Origin: CAZDKK01 sp964506245
GTDB lineage: Bacteria > Eisenbacteria > RBG-16-71-46 > CAIMUX01 > WJJG01
Assembly (NCBI GenBank): GCA_964506245.1
Contig: CAZDKK010000004.1
Coordinates: 68,441-132,440, forward strand
DNA length: 64,000 nt
Direction of reading: 5' to 3'
Shown here: positions 17,100 through 26,422 of the stretch, piece by piece
How positions within the stretch are numbered: position 1 is the stretch's first letter
How the letters are laid out: every line of letters begins with the position of its first letter
Translations under genes and position numbers: made by a program
The notes under the pieces: generated by a model
What the model saw: only the letters and a program-made list of their open reading frames with translations
Databases searched by the model: none
Told to the model about the DNA's origin: nothing

Positions 17100-17293
17100 G
17101 CCAAGCATGGGAACGCGGCCGGCTACAGAGAGAGCTGCGAGTGCAAGGCCGGCCACCGCATCAGACTCGTGCCATGCCGGCGGCTTAGCGAGGGTCCACC
17201 TCTTTCGGCGTGCCCGACGGGAGGCTGGATGGCCCGGTTCAACCAGACCACCGCAGCGCCTCTGCTGGAACCCTCCGCGAGGACCGTGGCGAT

Positions 17294-17482
17294 ATGATCA
17301 ACGATGTCTTTGACGCCTGCGTCAGAGTCCTGGAAACCTGTGCGCGCTGGCTAGGGATCACTTACAAGGAAATCAACGTCTGGATCTTTGTCATCCTGTG
17401 GCCCTTGTTTACGTTGGTCCTTCTCCTCATCGTCATTCTGCAGCAACGCAAGATTCGGCACCTCAGACGTGGGCGTTCATGA
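17294..17482 (+). CDS. Small single-pass membrane protein
   Basis: 62 aa: an amphipathic N-terminal helix with Cys residues (DVFDACVRVLETCARWLG), a conserved-looking ITYKEINVW entry, one long TM helix (IFVILWPLFTLVLLLIVIL) and a basic tail (QQRKIRHLRRGRS), so the C-terminus is cytoplasmic. Small proteins with a YKEIN-type motif before one or more TM helices occur in many bacteria without known function. The RBS is weak (GCGAT region). It is isolated, with gene-poor sequence on both sides. Confidence 0.55.
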   Translation: MINDVFDACVRVLETCARWLGITYKEINVWIFVILWPLFTLVLLLIVILQQRKIRHLRRGRS

Positions 17483-18092
17483 CCGGCGAGCAGTCTCCGG
17501 CCTTCTGGCCGACGGTGACACGACTCTGACAGCGGCACTTCACGCAATGCCATCATCCGAGAGCAAGAAACGCGGCCGACGGTTGTGATCCCCACGCTTG
17601 CAGGCGAACACCAGTTCCAACGTTGTGGTGCCAACTTCATCCAAAGGGAGGCCGTTTCCGAACGTGGCGCTCAACGGCAGCGCTCGCCATCCCGGTTCGC
17701 CAAATCCACGATTCTTCCGCCCGCAGTGGCCCAAGGCCAGACGATCTCACGCTCGCTGAGCCACCCACCGCGGCCGATGAGATCGGTCCCCGCCCAGCAG
17801 CGGCGTTGGGAGGTCGTGCGCGCCTTCACTCTGGGGGTGGAAGATCACGGCCACGAAAGAGTAGACTCCTTCGACGAGGAGGAGCCGTCCGGTCACCATT
17901 GCGGGCCCACTGATAGCGGCGGGAGATGTCAGGGCCCTGAGAAGCAAGGCACCTGCGGCGCGGCAGGAGACCTCCGCCCGACAAAACGCCGTCCGCAGTG
18001 GGGGTATCTCTCAACCCGGTGAGACCTTGGCCAGGGAGGTTCCACCCGGGAGGGAGAGAGCCCGCGGACCCACACGTGTAGGCGAGTGCGCT
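17483..18092. other. Gene-poor stretch
   Basis: 610 bases with only frames of Arg/Pro/Ser-rich composition in both directions. No RNA gene, hairpin or known protein piece was recognised. Confidence 0.5.
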
Positions 18093-19022
18093 ATGAGTGT
18101 CGCTTTCGTCGTCCCTAGCCCGGGGATCACCATGAGTAGCGCAACGCTTGCCTGGGGAACTCACTCAGATGCGGTGAGGTCACTTCTCGAGGTCGCGGCG
18201 CGCGAGGCCGGCACCTCCGTCGAGGAGCTCACGGGTCAGGGGGGCCGTGTGGCCATGCCGGCCCAGCTACTCGATCCGGCTCACACTGCACTCTGTCTCG
18301 GAATTGCGGGTGAACTCGCCCGCCATGAAGTCCGACCCGATATCGTGGCCGGCTATTCATTGGGTGATATCGCGGCCTGCTGCGTGGCGGGCTGCCTCAC
18401 CCCTGAGGAGGCAGTGGCACTGGCGGCCGAGCGCGGACGACTCATGGCGCGAGAGGCGGCCCGATATCCTGGCGGGGTGGTTCTCCTGCGGGCAGCAAGC
18501 AGGGAAATCGCCGAAGAGGCGGTTACCTATGCGAGGAGCAGGGGGATCGCGGGCATATCGGCCCATCGGGCCCCGGACCTGTGGGCCGTAGCCGGCCAGT
18601 GGTCTGCCCTCAACTTTCTCGCTCTGGGCTATCGGTACACGGCGCTGTGGGTGGCGGGACCTTGGCACTGCGAGATCCTCCGGGGCGCGGTGGAGGAATT
18701 CCGCGTCGCAACTCGCCGCGTGTTCCGGGAGTCTTCCCGGGTGCCGGTCGTTGCAGGCAGCACGGGCAGCGTGGCGACGGGTGCGCGAGAACTCGCAGAC
18801 CTTCTGGCCGACCAACTCACTCAGCCGGTGGAGTGGGTCAAAGTGATGGAATCGCTGGCCGCGTTGGGTCCGTCGGATCTTGTCGCCCTCGGTCCCAGCG
18901 AAACCTGGCGGGGATTGCTCCCCGTCGCCGCGGAAGGCCTCCCGGTCATCCACTCTGCCGAGGTTGTCTCTGACCTCGAAAGAATTCTGCCCGCATTGGT
19001 CCCGCGCCGATCGGGGACCTAA
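18093..19022 (+). CDS. FabD-like acyltransferase, atypical
   Basis: 309-aa protein of the malonyl-CoA:ACP transacylase fold. Nucleophile elbow GYSLGD (Ser89; GHSLG in classical enzymes), the ERGRLM helix with the carboxylate-binding Arg (about 114), GPWHCEIL with the active-site His (about 197), and the late QLTQPVEWV Gln. The N-terminal GQGSQ motif that supplies the oxyanion Gln is replaced by VPSPGIT. No ACP, KS or other fatty-acid or polyketide gene is adjacent. It could load an unusual acyl group, or act as a hydrolase. Start is ATG 18093; the frame continues upstream but without an RBS. Confidence 0.75.
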   Translation: MSVAFVVPSPGITMSSATLAWGTHSDAVRSLLEVAAREAGTSVEELTGQGGRVAMPAQLLDPAHTALCLGIAGELARHEVRPDIVAGYSLGDIAACCVAGCLTPEEAVALAAERGRLMAREAARYPGGVVLLRAASREIAEEAVTYARSRGIAGISAHRAPDLWAVAGQWSALNFLALGYRYTALWVAGPWHCEILRGAVEEFRVATRRVFRESSRVPVVAGSTGSVATGARELADLLADQLTQPVEWVKVMESLAALGPSDLVALGPSETWRGLLPVAAEGLPVIHSAEVVSDLERILPALVPRRSGT

Positions 19023-19211
19023 CAGGTCAACGAGGTTCAACCGCGCGGAGACCTGGAGCCCGTCGCGAACTCTCGGTCCGCATCTGCATGATTGCAGCAT
19101 CCATCGAGATCGCAATCCACCCGCCAGTCACTCGGCGGCGATGAGCAGATCTCATCAGTGCACTACCGTGGACCGCGACGAGTGGAAATGATGCCCCCCT
19201 CCCATGTTCCT

Positions 19212-20357
19212 CTACGACAGCAACACTTGCCGGTACACGTCCAATGCCCTCTCCCCGCTCGCGAGGAGTTCCTCAACCAGCTCGATCTTCTCGTAGAGGA
19301 ACTTGCGCGGATCCTTCTCCCTGTACGCCTTGGACAGAACTGCGGCGACGGAGATTCCCGCCGCGTTGTCGCTCCCGGCGCCCCGGACGAGGACGTCCAT
19401 TTCCTTTGCAGCCCGCAATCGCCTTGGGGATCTCTCTGAGGTGATGACTTCACACGAGTGTGCTTCCGCCACGAGCTCCTTGAGCAGTGGAGATGTATCC
19501 AGATGCTCTTCGCTGCTGTGTCTCAGTAGCTGGTGCCCTTGTTCGTGCAGCAGGAGCAGATACTCCTCATCCTCCTGATCCAGGGATTCCTGGAGCAAGA
19601 TGCGATCGCGGGGCGCGAATCTCTCGCACAGTGGGTTCGCGGGGACATGAAGGTTGTCGATCAGGATGCGCTTGACTGCCCGGTCGTAGTCCAAGGCCAG
19701 GGATCTGACCGAAATGCGCTGGGCATCGGCGGAGGCAGACATCGAAAGAGGATACCGGGGCGAGGTGAGTTCATCCTTCGTCAGGACGTACGGGATAGAT
19801 GCATCCTGTCGAGCCGGTGTCTTTGATTCAGCAGCCGTGTGGTAGTAGTAGTGCAGTCCGTGGTACCAAAGACCGCTCACACCGGCGAAGGTGGAGAGGT
19901 AGATGACAACCTCGATGCGGAGGAAGGTAGTGTTGCCCCAACAGAGATTGGGAGTGGGTACAGGAGGTGGGAGCTCCGGGGCATTCGGATCCAGTGCGAG
20001 TTCTTCGATGGCCAAGAGGGACTCCAGGATGTGGGCAAGGTGGGAAGGGTGTTCGAGTGCCTGGCGTATCTCGGATTGCCGGTGCTGGAGGTCCTCGGCA
20101 CACGGCATGGAGTTGTACCAGGAACGGACGGTCTGGTCGAATCGATCCGGATGCACCAGCTGCTCGCGCAGCGTGGCTGCGCTGCCTGGGTTCTGCTGCA
20201 GGTAGACGGTGATGATCCCCAGTGGGACCTCTCTGTATGGCTTGAAGGGATCGAACAGAACCTGCGCCGGATCCGCCAGATACGTGGTGAAGGCGCCGGC
20301 GCGCAGTTCCTGGATCTGGAGGTTCTTGAGGAACTCCGCAAGGGGGACGGTGACCAT
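19212..20357 (-). CDS. Unknown protein with HEQGH metallopeptidase-like motif
   Basis: 381 aa from ATG 20357 (AAGGGAG upstream). The N-terminal half is helical, with no known domain. A short hydrophobic patch (LRIEVVIYLSTFAGVSGLWY, about 175) may be a buried strand rather than a TM. The C-terminal half has DEEYLLLLHEQGHQLLRHSS, an HExxH motif on a helix, then KELVAEAHSCEVI, where a Glu could complete a zinc site. The order resembles ImmA/IrrE-type or other gluzincin-like domains without clear membership. It is a single gene on the minus strand, with no partner. Distinct in sequence from the HELAH protein at 16.1 kb. Confidence 0.65.
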   Translation of the reverse strand: MVTVPLAEFLKNLQIQELRAGAFTTYLADPAQVLFDPFKPYREVPLGIITVYLQQNPGSAATLREQLVHPDRFDQTVRSWYNSMPCAEDLQHRQSEIRQALEHPSHLAHILESLLAIEELALDPNAPELPPPVPTPNLCWGNTTFLRIEVVIYLSTFAGVSGLWYHGLHYYYHTAAESKTPARQDASIPYVLTKDELTSPRYPLSMSASADAQRISVRSLALDYDRAVKRILIDNLHVPANPLCERFAPRDRILLQESLDQEDEEYLLLLHEQGHQLLRHSSEEHLDTSPLLKELVAEAHSCEVITSERSPRRLRAAKEMDVLVRGAGSDNAAGISVAAVLSKAYREKDPRKFLYEKIELVEELLASGERALDVYRQVLLS

Positions 20358-20584
20358 GGTGGATTCTCCCTTGGCGAGCATAGCAGAAACCGACTTGGGA
20401 ATCGGGACCCGGGCGGCCTGCGGAACACGCACCTGGCGCCGACACCTCAGGCACGCGGTTCCGAGTGCGCTCGATCTCGGCCATGAGCTCGAGCGGCTCC
20501 GCGCTGCGCGGATCGATACGCAGCGCTGCCTCGACCGCCGCTCCCGGCCGCGGGATCACGCCTTGAATCTACAGGTGGTCACGT

Positions 20585-20631
20585 TTTCCCCGCCGCGTAT
20601 GGTCTATGCCAGCCCACGCGCGGCGGGGAAA
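20585..20631 (-). terminator. Strong stem-loop after the propeller-protein gene
   Basis: Perfect 13-bp stem TTTCCCCGCCGCG / CGCGGCGGGGAAA with a 21-base loop, 67 bases beyond the stop at 20699. There is no downstream U-run, but its position fits transcription termination or mRNA 3'-end protection. Confidence 0.55.
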
Positions 20632-20698
20632 CCTGAACGCGGTCGCGAAGGCGGACCACGCTAGCCCAGTGGCCGTCGGCCTGGATGCCGTTCGCGTG

Positions 20699-22477
20699 CT
20701 ATCTCAACAACACCGTCGCGCTCCGCGCGCTCTCTCCGCCGCCGTGCACGAGCGAGTAGAAGTAGAGCCCCGCGGGCGCCCGGCGGCCCGTCCCATCCCG
20801 TCCGTCCCAAATCACCTGGCTCTCGCCCGCATCTAGGTAGCCAAGCGGGAGCCGGCACACCAGACGCCCGCAGGCGTCGGAGATCACCAAGCCGGCATCG
20901 GCGAGCTGCACGGGCGTGACGAGACGGATCACCGTCTGCTGGGCGAACGGGCTGGGCGCGTTCGACAGCCGGATCGATGACGTCGCACCCCGCTCGCCCC
21001 CGGTCACCGCGGCTGGGTCCACCCCGAGTGTCCCGTCCGGATAGATGTTCTGACCGTAGATGTCGATCTCCCCGCTCCGTGAATCCTCCCAGACGGCAAT
21101 GGCCATCTCGTCCGGGGTCGCGATCACCGGGAGGCGCCCCTTGTCGCTGAGCGTGGTTGCGATCGTGAGGATCGGCTGGGGCCAGACGGTCACCCCAGCG
21201 GCGTCGACCCTCATCGCCTGCACGACCCTGCCGAGGTAGGGGCCCGCGATCTCCTCGAACCAGAAGACCATCGCGCCGTCCGCGCAGGGCGTGCTGCGGT
21301 ACATCGTCTTGTACATCGTGCTGAGCGGGATGAACGTGCGCCCCTGATCACCCCAGAGGCGCTCCCCGCTGACTGAAAGACGCTGGCCGTACAGGCCCCA
21401 GGTCGATTGCTGCGCATTGCGTTCGTCCCAGAAGACGAAGCACTCTTCGGTATCGGGGTGATAGGTCAGAGTGGGCGCGATGTGGTTGCGGGTGGCATCC
21501 AGGGTCACGCGCGCGCCATTGTGTCCGAAGAGCTCGGTTCCGAGAGCGTCCAGGTGCTGCACGCGCACATTGTGCAGGTTGCCCTCGGATGCATTCCACG
21601 CCGAGACCACCCCGCCGGCGGAGTCGGAGCTGATCGTCGGGCGGTAGCCCATGGGCAGGGCGACCTGATCGTAGATGTGGACGACGCTGGGCCAGACGGC
21701 GCTGCCATCCGGCGCGAAGCGCTGGGCGTAGAGGTGGCGCGGGCTCATGTAGGAGGAGATGTCGCGCACCCAAGAGATGATGACGCTGCCGGCCAGCGAG
21801 GGGGCCGGGCAGGAGAAGGAGGGTGACTCGCCGGGATCTCCGGCGATGCGCAGCCCCCCGGCCGCGTACCGCAAGACCCCTTCGGGGCTGAGGCGCTGCA
21901 TGTAGATTGCGCCGTCTCCGGAGATCGGGAACCACGACCAGGTGACGACGACGTCCCCGTCATCGGCCACCGTGACGGTCGGGCTCATCTCGTCCCCCGT
22001 CATTGCCGACAGTGAGATGCCGTCCGGCCCCCAGAGGAAGTCGCCGGCCGGGCTGATCTTGTACGCGACGACGTCCAGGGTCGCGCCGGCGCGCATATCC
22101 GAGAAGACCATGATGGCGTTGTCATCGCCGTCGACGGTGAGATCCCAGCCGAAGAGAGCGCTGTTCTGGGGGTGGTTGCTGATGAGGATCCCGCCGTGCG
22201 GCCAGGCCTCGTTGCCGAGGCGGTCGAGGCGCTGTAGATAGGCGCAGTAGCTACCCGAGGTGGGATCGAACCAGCCGACGAAGCACCCCCCATCGGACGT
22301 CGGCCCCGGGATCGGCTCGGTCTCGCCGCCCGCGCGATTGGCGATGCAGAGATTGACGGCTGGGTCGCTGGGCCAGAGAGCCGTGGCGGTGGGGACGGGG
22401 AGCACCACGGCAGCGGCAAGGGCCACCAGCGCAATGGCCCGGTGCATGAGAGAGACCTCTCGCGAAGCAGGTGACAT
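20699..22477 (-). CDS. Secreted beta-propeller-like protein with FlgD-like C-terminal module
   Basis: 592-aa extracytoplasmic protein. The start ATG 22477 has AAGGAGG 7-8 nt before it, then a signal peptide ending near PVPTATA. The body holds about seven blocks with the pattern [Y/Q]-x-QRL/F-x-x-x-G-x-x-[L/V]-W (for example IYMQRLSPEGVL, HLYAQRFAPDGSAVW, GLYGQRLSVSGERLW, DIYGQNIYPDGTLG), as in repeat proteins that probably fold as a beta-propeller. The last 90 residues (SNAPSPFAQQTVIRL...VIWDGRDGTGRRAPAGLYFY) are a FlgD-Ig-like or sorting module common in surface proteins of FCB and candidate phyla. Ligand unknown. Monocistronic, followed by a strong hairpin. Confidence 0.85.
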   Translation of the reverse strand: MSPASREVSLMHRAIALVALAAAVVLPVPTATALWPSDPAVNLCIANRAGGETEPIPGPTSDGGCFVGWFDPTSGSYCAYLQRLDRLGNEAWPHGGILISNHPQNSALFGWDLTVDGDDNAIMVFSDMRAGATLDVVAYKISPAGDFLWGPDGISLSAMTGDEMSPTVTVADDGDVVVTWSWFPISGDGAIYMQRLSPEGVLRYAAGGLRIAGDPGESPSFSCPAPSLAGSVIISWVRDISSYMSPRHLYAQRFAPDGSAVWPSVVHIYDQVALPMGYRPTISSDSAGGVVSAWNASEGNLHNVRVQHLDALGTELFGHNGARVTLDATRNHIAPTLTYHPDTEECFVFWDERNAQQSTWGLYGQRLSVSGERLWGDQGRTFIPLSTMYKTMYRSTPCADGAMVFWFEEIAGPYLGRVVQAMRVDAAGVTVWPQPILTIATTLSDKGRLPVIATPDEMAIAVWEDSRSGEIDIYGQNIYPDGTLGVDPAAVTGGERGATSSIRLSNAPSPFAQQTVIRLVTPVQLADAGLVISDACGRLVCRLPLGYLDAGESQVIWDGRDGTGRRAPAGLYFYSLVHGGGESARSATVLLR

Positions 22478-22676
22478 GGGGAGCCTCCTTCGGTGGGCGT
22501 CGTCGTCGGTCGGGGACGGCGTCAGTGGGACCGCGCTCGATCCCTACCATTGTATCCCAGGGTGGCCGCGCCGGGGTAGTCCATGCCCCAGTCCATGCCC
22601 CTGTCTCAGGCGGGAGGCGCCGGATCGCCTGGCATGCCGGCGTGGGGGAGGCGACGCAGGTTCAGGTGCCCGGCCC

Positions 22677-23564
22677 TCAGAGCGCTCGGGTCATCTCGTA
22701 CTGCCCGACGGTGGGCACGAACCCCATCGCCATCAGGAAGACCGCGGTCTCGCGCGCCGAGGCATCCACGTTGATGATCGTGAGGTCGCGATCGGGGGCC
22801 ACCTGGGCCCGGACCGAGCGCAGCAGGCGCGTGCCCACGCCCGCGCGGCGGGCGTCCCGCGCCACCGCGAGCTGGAGGATCCGCCCGGCCGCCGGGATAA
22901 ACGCCACGTACCCAACGCCGCGCCCGTTGCGAAAGGCGCCGAGGACCGTCACGCGGCCCGATGCGCGGGCAACCGCGCCCGGCGAGTTCTGCCACGACGG
23001 CTGCCAGTCCCAGAACGACGTCCACAGGTCCCAGGCCGGAGCGCTCACCCCCTCGATGCGCAGCGCGGGGCCAGCGCCCTCCCGGGAGGCCGGGACGGCA
23101 CCCGGAGCGCCAGCGCCTGAGATGGGATCGGCTGGGCGCTTGTAGCACTGCAGCTCGCGAGTCGGTTCGAATCCCAGCTCGCGGTAGGCCCGGATCGCCG
23201 GTTCGTTCTCGCGGATCACCTCGAGCAGGCACCTGCGGACGCCGCTTTCAGCCAGCTTGGGCACGGCGAAGCGGAACATCTCCCCGGCCACGCCCCGGCC
23301 GCGGTGCGCCGGCACGACGCCCGTCCCCGCGTCGTAGGCCGTGAGTACCCCACCCCAGACGTCGACGCCATTCAGCAGCAGCCCGACCATCTCGCCCTGC
23401 TCGAAGGCGCCCACCGAGAGCTCCAGGCGCACGGCGCTCTCGCGGAGGTGGTCGCCGAGCCGCTCCTCGCTGAGCTGCGACTCGACGAAGTAGTCGGCGA
23501 AGGCCTTGTTGAAGGCGACCCGCACCTCCCCCAGATCGGCGGGCGAGAGAAACCGGAAGGTCAT
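22677..23564 (-). CDS. Tandem GNAT N-acetyltransferase
   Basis: 295 aa with two GNAT domains. The first (about 1-148) has the acetyl-CoA loop VVPAHRGRGVAGEMF and the typical C-terminal ENEPAIRAYRELGFEPTREL. The second (about 160-295) has LAVARDARRAGVGTRLLRSV and the ending FLMAMGFVPT. Both P-loops (R/Q-x-x-G-x-G/A) look usable. Fused GNAT pairs are seen in antibiotic-modifying and mycothiol-like enzymes, but no substrate can be assigned. ATG 23564 is preferred, as GAGGTGG lies just upstream; the longer frame lacks a site. Confidence 0.85.
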   Translation of the reverse strand: MTFRFLSPADLGEVRVAFNKAFADYFVESQLSEERLGDHLRESAVRLELSVGAFEQGEMVGLLLNGVDVWGGVLTAYDAGTGVVPAHRGRGVAGEMFRFAVPKLAESGVRRCLLEVIRENEPAIRAYRELGFEPTRELQCYKRPADPISGAGAPGAVPASREGAGPALRIEGVSAPAWDLWTSFWDWQPSWQNSPGAVARASGRVTVLGAFRNGRGVGYVAFIPAAGRILQLAVARDARRAGVGTRLLRSVRAQVAPDRDLTIINVDASARETAVFLMAMGFVPTVGQYEMTRAL

Positions 23565-24215
23565 GTCCACCTCACGAAGAAGGCCCCACCCCTCGCGGGG
23601 CAAGCGGCCGCCACGAGCAGCAGCCCCCGGACGACACGGGCGACCAGCCCATCACGACCGACCGCGGCGGGTCAAGGCAGAAGAGCGCCTCCGAACTGCG
23701 AGACGCACGCGCGATCATGTGAGACCGCTACCCCCAACACCCGGCGGGCCGCGTGCCGCAGGCGGCTCCCTCACGACATACGCAGCGGGGCAGGTCGTGA
23801 ACCCATGAAGCGGGCGCGAGATGCCGACGTCCCCACCGCCCTCGCCCCCGGCCAAGGCCGGCGGAGAAAGGGGGGTCGGGTCGGCTGGCGACCTGGCTCG
23901 AGGCCCCGCGCGAGAGCGGCACGGAAGCTGCATGAAGGAGCGGCGAGGCGGACATGCAACTGGGCATGGCCGGCCTGTGCGCTGGCGAGAGGCCGAGCAG
24001 GTGGGTCCGGGAGCGGCCTGCCGGGAACCGCGCCCGGGTGGCAAGGAGGGGAGCCACCCGGAACGCAGGGGCAGCCAGCCCCTGGACTCAACGCTCGGCC
24101 TCTCGACCTGACCCGCGGCGGACCAGAAACCATGTGTGAGCGCCGTGCAATCGTAGTGTTATCGTTTACTAGCTAAAATGATCCCCAGTAAGGTTCTATG
24201 CGCTCGTAGTCTTTT
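23565..24215. other. Gene-poor stretch
   Basis: 650 bases with no convincing gene on either strand. The segment 23800-24110 has purine-rich, CpG-rich sequence with open frames of Arg/Gly/Pro type only. The last 70 bases are notably AT-richer. Confidence 0.5.
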
Positions 24216-24716
24216 CTAGTCGCACCGCAGCTGGATGATGTTCTCCTGCTCGTCCCACCACGTGTCCCCGCACGTCGAGTTGGGACAGCTCTCGATGTCC
24301 CACAGGCTCGGCGCGTTCCCGTTCGGGGAGATCCAGGTGTAGACGTGCGTGGCATCGTCGGTGCCGCATGCCTCGACCGACACGCGGGCCTGATCGCCAC
24401 CCTCCAGGATCGTGAATGAGAATTCGACGTAGCCCTTCTCCGTGTAGCCATCGTCCGTCGCGACGATCCCGCTTCCGGCGCGCCGAATCTCCACCGAGAC
24501 CGATGCGCCGTCATAGGGAGCCCCGGAGCAATCCGTGACCATCAGCTTGAGCGTTCCGGCATCCATCGCCCACGCGGCATCCGTCCCCAGCAGGGCCATG
24601 CCCGAGAAGACCGCCGCGAGGGCGAAGATCGCTCCGAGGATCGGCACCCCCACCCGCGCAGGGGTTCCGGCCTCTTGGAGGTTGATGGTGGGTGAGAACA
24701 GGTGGGACGCAGTCAT
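24216..24716 (-). CDS. Small secreted or anchored hypothetical protein
   Basis: 166 aa. ATG 24716 has AAGGAGG 6 nt upstream. A hydrophobic segment (VPILGAIFALAAVFSGMALLG) followed by TDAAWAMDA looks like a signal peptide with an unusually long n-region. The mature part is beta-rich (LKLMVTDCSGAPYDGASVSV...GYVEFSFTILEGGDQARVSV), like a carboxypeptidase-regulatory or other Ig-type fold, and has four or more Cys residues (DCSG, EACG, SCPNSTCG) that suggest disulphides outside the cytoplasm. It lies downstream of the sigma-54 activator gene on the same strand with a 50-base gap, and could be its target. Confidence 0.7.
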   Translation of the reverse strand: MTASHLFSPTINLQEAGTPARVGVPILGAIFALAAVFSGMALLGTDAAWAMDAGTLKLMVTDCSGAPYDGASVSVEIRRAGSGIVATDDGYTEKGYVEFSFTILEGGDQARVSVEACGTDDATHVYTWISPNGNAPSLWDIESCPNSTCGDTWWDEQENIIQLRCD

Positions 24717-24766
24717 GACGACCTCCTTCGCCAGCACACAAGGGCGCGACGGAGGCCGCCCCGGTG

Positions 24767-26422
24767 CTAGCTGGTTGTTTGGATCTCCAGCTTCTGGACC
24801 TTCCGCGCCAACGTGTTGCGGTGCATGCCCAGGAGCTGGGCGGCTCTAGAAACGTTGCCGTCCGCTTCGTCCAAGGCCCGCTGGATGGCTTCCCTCTCGC
24901 ACTCGGCCAGCGTGGGCACCGGCTCAGGTGGCTCAGCCGGCGGCGTCACCGTGTCCCGCTCTGCCTGGGCGTAGGCCGCCCATTGGTCGCGTCGCGTCGA
25001 TTCGATCCGGCGGACGAGGTCCGCGTCGACGACGTCGCGACGCGCGAACAGGACGAGCCGCCTGACCAGCGACTGCAGCTCGCGCGCGTTGCCCATCCAG
25101 GGCATCGATTGGAGGCAATCCATCGCATCCGGGGTGAAACGAATCCCGGATCCGCGGCCTTGGGCGTGGCGGTCCGTAAGCAAGAAGTGATCCACCATGG
25201 GCGGGATGTCCTCCGGCCGCTCGCGCAGCGGCGGCACGGAGATCTCCACGACGCTCACACGGTGGTAGAGCTCCTTCAGGAAGGTGCCGTCTCCCAGCCG
25301 GTTGATGAGATCCGGCTGGCTGGCAGAGATCAGGCGGGAATCCACGGTGTACTGATCGCCGCCCACGGGCCGCGCGACGCCGTCGTCCACCGCCCGGAGC
25401 AGCTTGCCCTGCAGATCCGCGTCCAGCTTCGAGATCTCGTCGAGGAAGAGGGAGCTGCCATCGGCCTCGCGGAAGAGCCCGCGGGTGGCACGCACCGCCC
25501 CGGTGAAGGCCCCCTTCGCGACGCCAAAGAAGATGCTCTCCATGAGGGCTTCCGGGATCGCGGCGCAGTTGTAGTAGACGAGATGCTTGTGCCCGCGGCG
25601 GCTCGCGTCGTGGATGGTCTGGGCGATGAGGTTCTTGCCCGTGCCCGTCTCTCCCACGAGCAGGACGGACATGTCGGTGCCCGCGGCCACGGCTGCCTCG
25701 TCGAGGGTGGAGCGCATCTTCTTGCTGACTGCGATAATGCGGTCGAAGGGGTTGGATCCCGCGAGGCGGCGCAGGCTGAGCACCTCGCGGCGGGTCTCCT
25801 CATACAGGTGCGCGTTGGCCAGAAGGGCCGCGGCCAGCCCCGCGAAGGCCTTCAGGAAGCGGCCGACCTCGTCCGGGAAGGTCCAGTGCGTCGAGGGGGC
25901 GTCGAGGTAGATGACCCCGATCGTCCGGCCGCGCGTCACGAGCGGAGCGCAGAGCACCGACCGGATGGACTTGAGCGGGATGCTGTGCGCCTCCCGCAGC
26001 GTCGGCTCGAGCCGGGCGTCTTGCAGGACCTGGACCTCCCCGGCCTGCCCCCGCTCCAGGATCGTGCGGCTGATGCGCTCGATGCTCTCCAGCTCTTCCC
26101 CGGCCACGTCGCGGGCGACGACCGGTACCAGGGCCCCCCCTTCGCCCGTGCCCAAGTAGAGGATCCCGCGCTCCGCCCCCAGCGAGCGGATGGCGGCGTC
26201 GAGGGTCTCCGCCACGAGCGCGCGGGGATCGAGGGTAGAGGCGATGGAGCAGGCGGCTACCTGGAACGAGTCGAAGGCTCGCTGTTGGCCCCACTCTCGA
26301 CCGCGGTCGAGGGTTCGATCCAGGGACTCCTTGGCGATCCCGCTGTCGAGGTCGACGCGCAGGCTCTCGATCGCGTCCACGTCAGCGGCTGCCTCCGCCC
26401 ACTCAGGCTCTCTTGACATCAT
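24767..26422 (-). CDS. GAF-AAA-Fis sigma-54-dependent activator
   Basis: 551-aa enhancer-binding protein. The GAF domain (about 50-205) is a likely ligand or signal sensor. The AAA+ domain has Walker A GETGTGKN (257-264), the sigma-54 contact loop GAFTGA (304-309), Walker B LFLDEI (325-330), and the arginine-finger region PPLRERPEDIPPM. The C-terminal Fis HTH (about 510-545) is EADGNVSRAAQLLGMHRNTL. It lacks a receiver domain, so control comes through GAF or through the kinase encoded just before it. Its ATG overlaps the kinase stop (ATGATG, with GGAGGAG upstream), so both proteins are made together. Confidence 0.92.
   Translation of the reverse strand: MMSREPEWAEAAADVDAIESLRVDLDSGIAKESLDRTLDRGREWGQQRAFDSFQVAACSIASTLDPRALVAETLDAAIRSLGAERGILYLGTGEGGALVPVVARDVAGEELESIERISRTILERGQAGEVQVLQDARLEPTLREAHSIPLKSIRSVLCAPLVTRGRTIGVIYLDAPSTHWTFPDEVGRFLKAFAGLAAALLANAHLYEETRREVLSLRRLAGSNPFDRIIAVSKKMRSTLDEAAVAAGTDMSVLLVGETGTGKNLIAQTIHDASRRGHKHLVYYNCAAIPEALMESIFFGVAKGAFTGAVRATRGLFREADGSSLFLDEISKLDADLQGKLLRAVDDGVARPVGGDQYTVDSRLISASQPDLINRLGDGTFLKELYHRVSVVEISVPPLRERPEDIPPMVDHFLLTDRHAQGRGSGIRFTPDAMDCLQSMPWMGNARELQSLVRRLVLFARRDVVDADLVRRIESTRRDQWAAYAQAERDTVTPPAEPPEPVPTLAECEREAIQRALDEADGNVSRAAQLLGMHRNTLARKVQKLEIQTTS

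Noticed and set aside
20433..20570. TPR-like residues (AALRIDPRSAEPLELMAEIE) on the minus strand upstream of the HEQGH gene
   Set aside because: Only about 35 residues with no start or continuation; could be a remnant, but too short to annotate.
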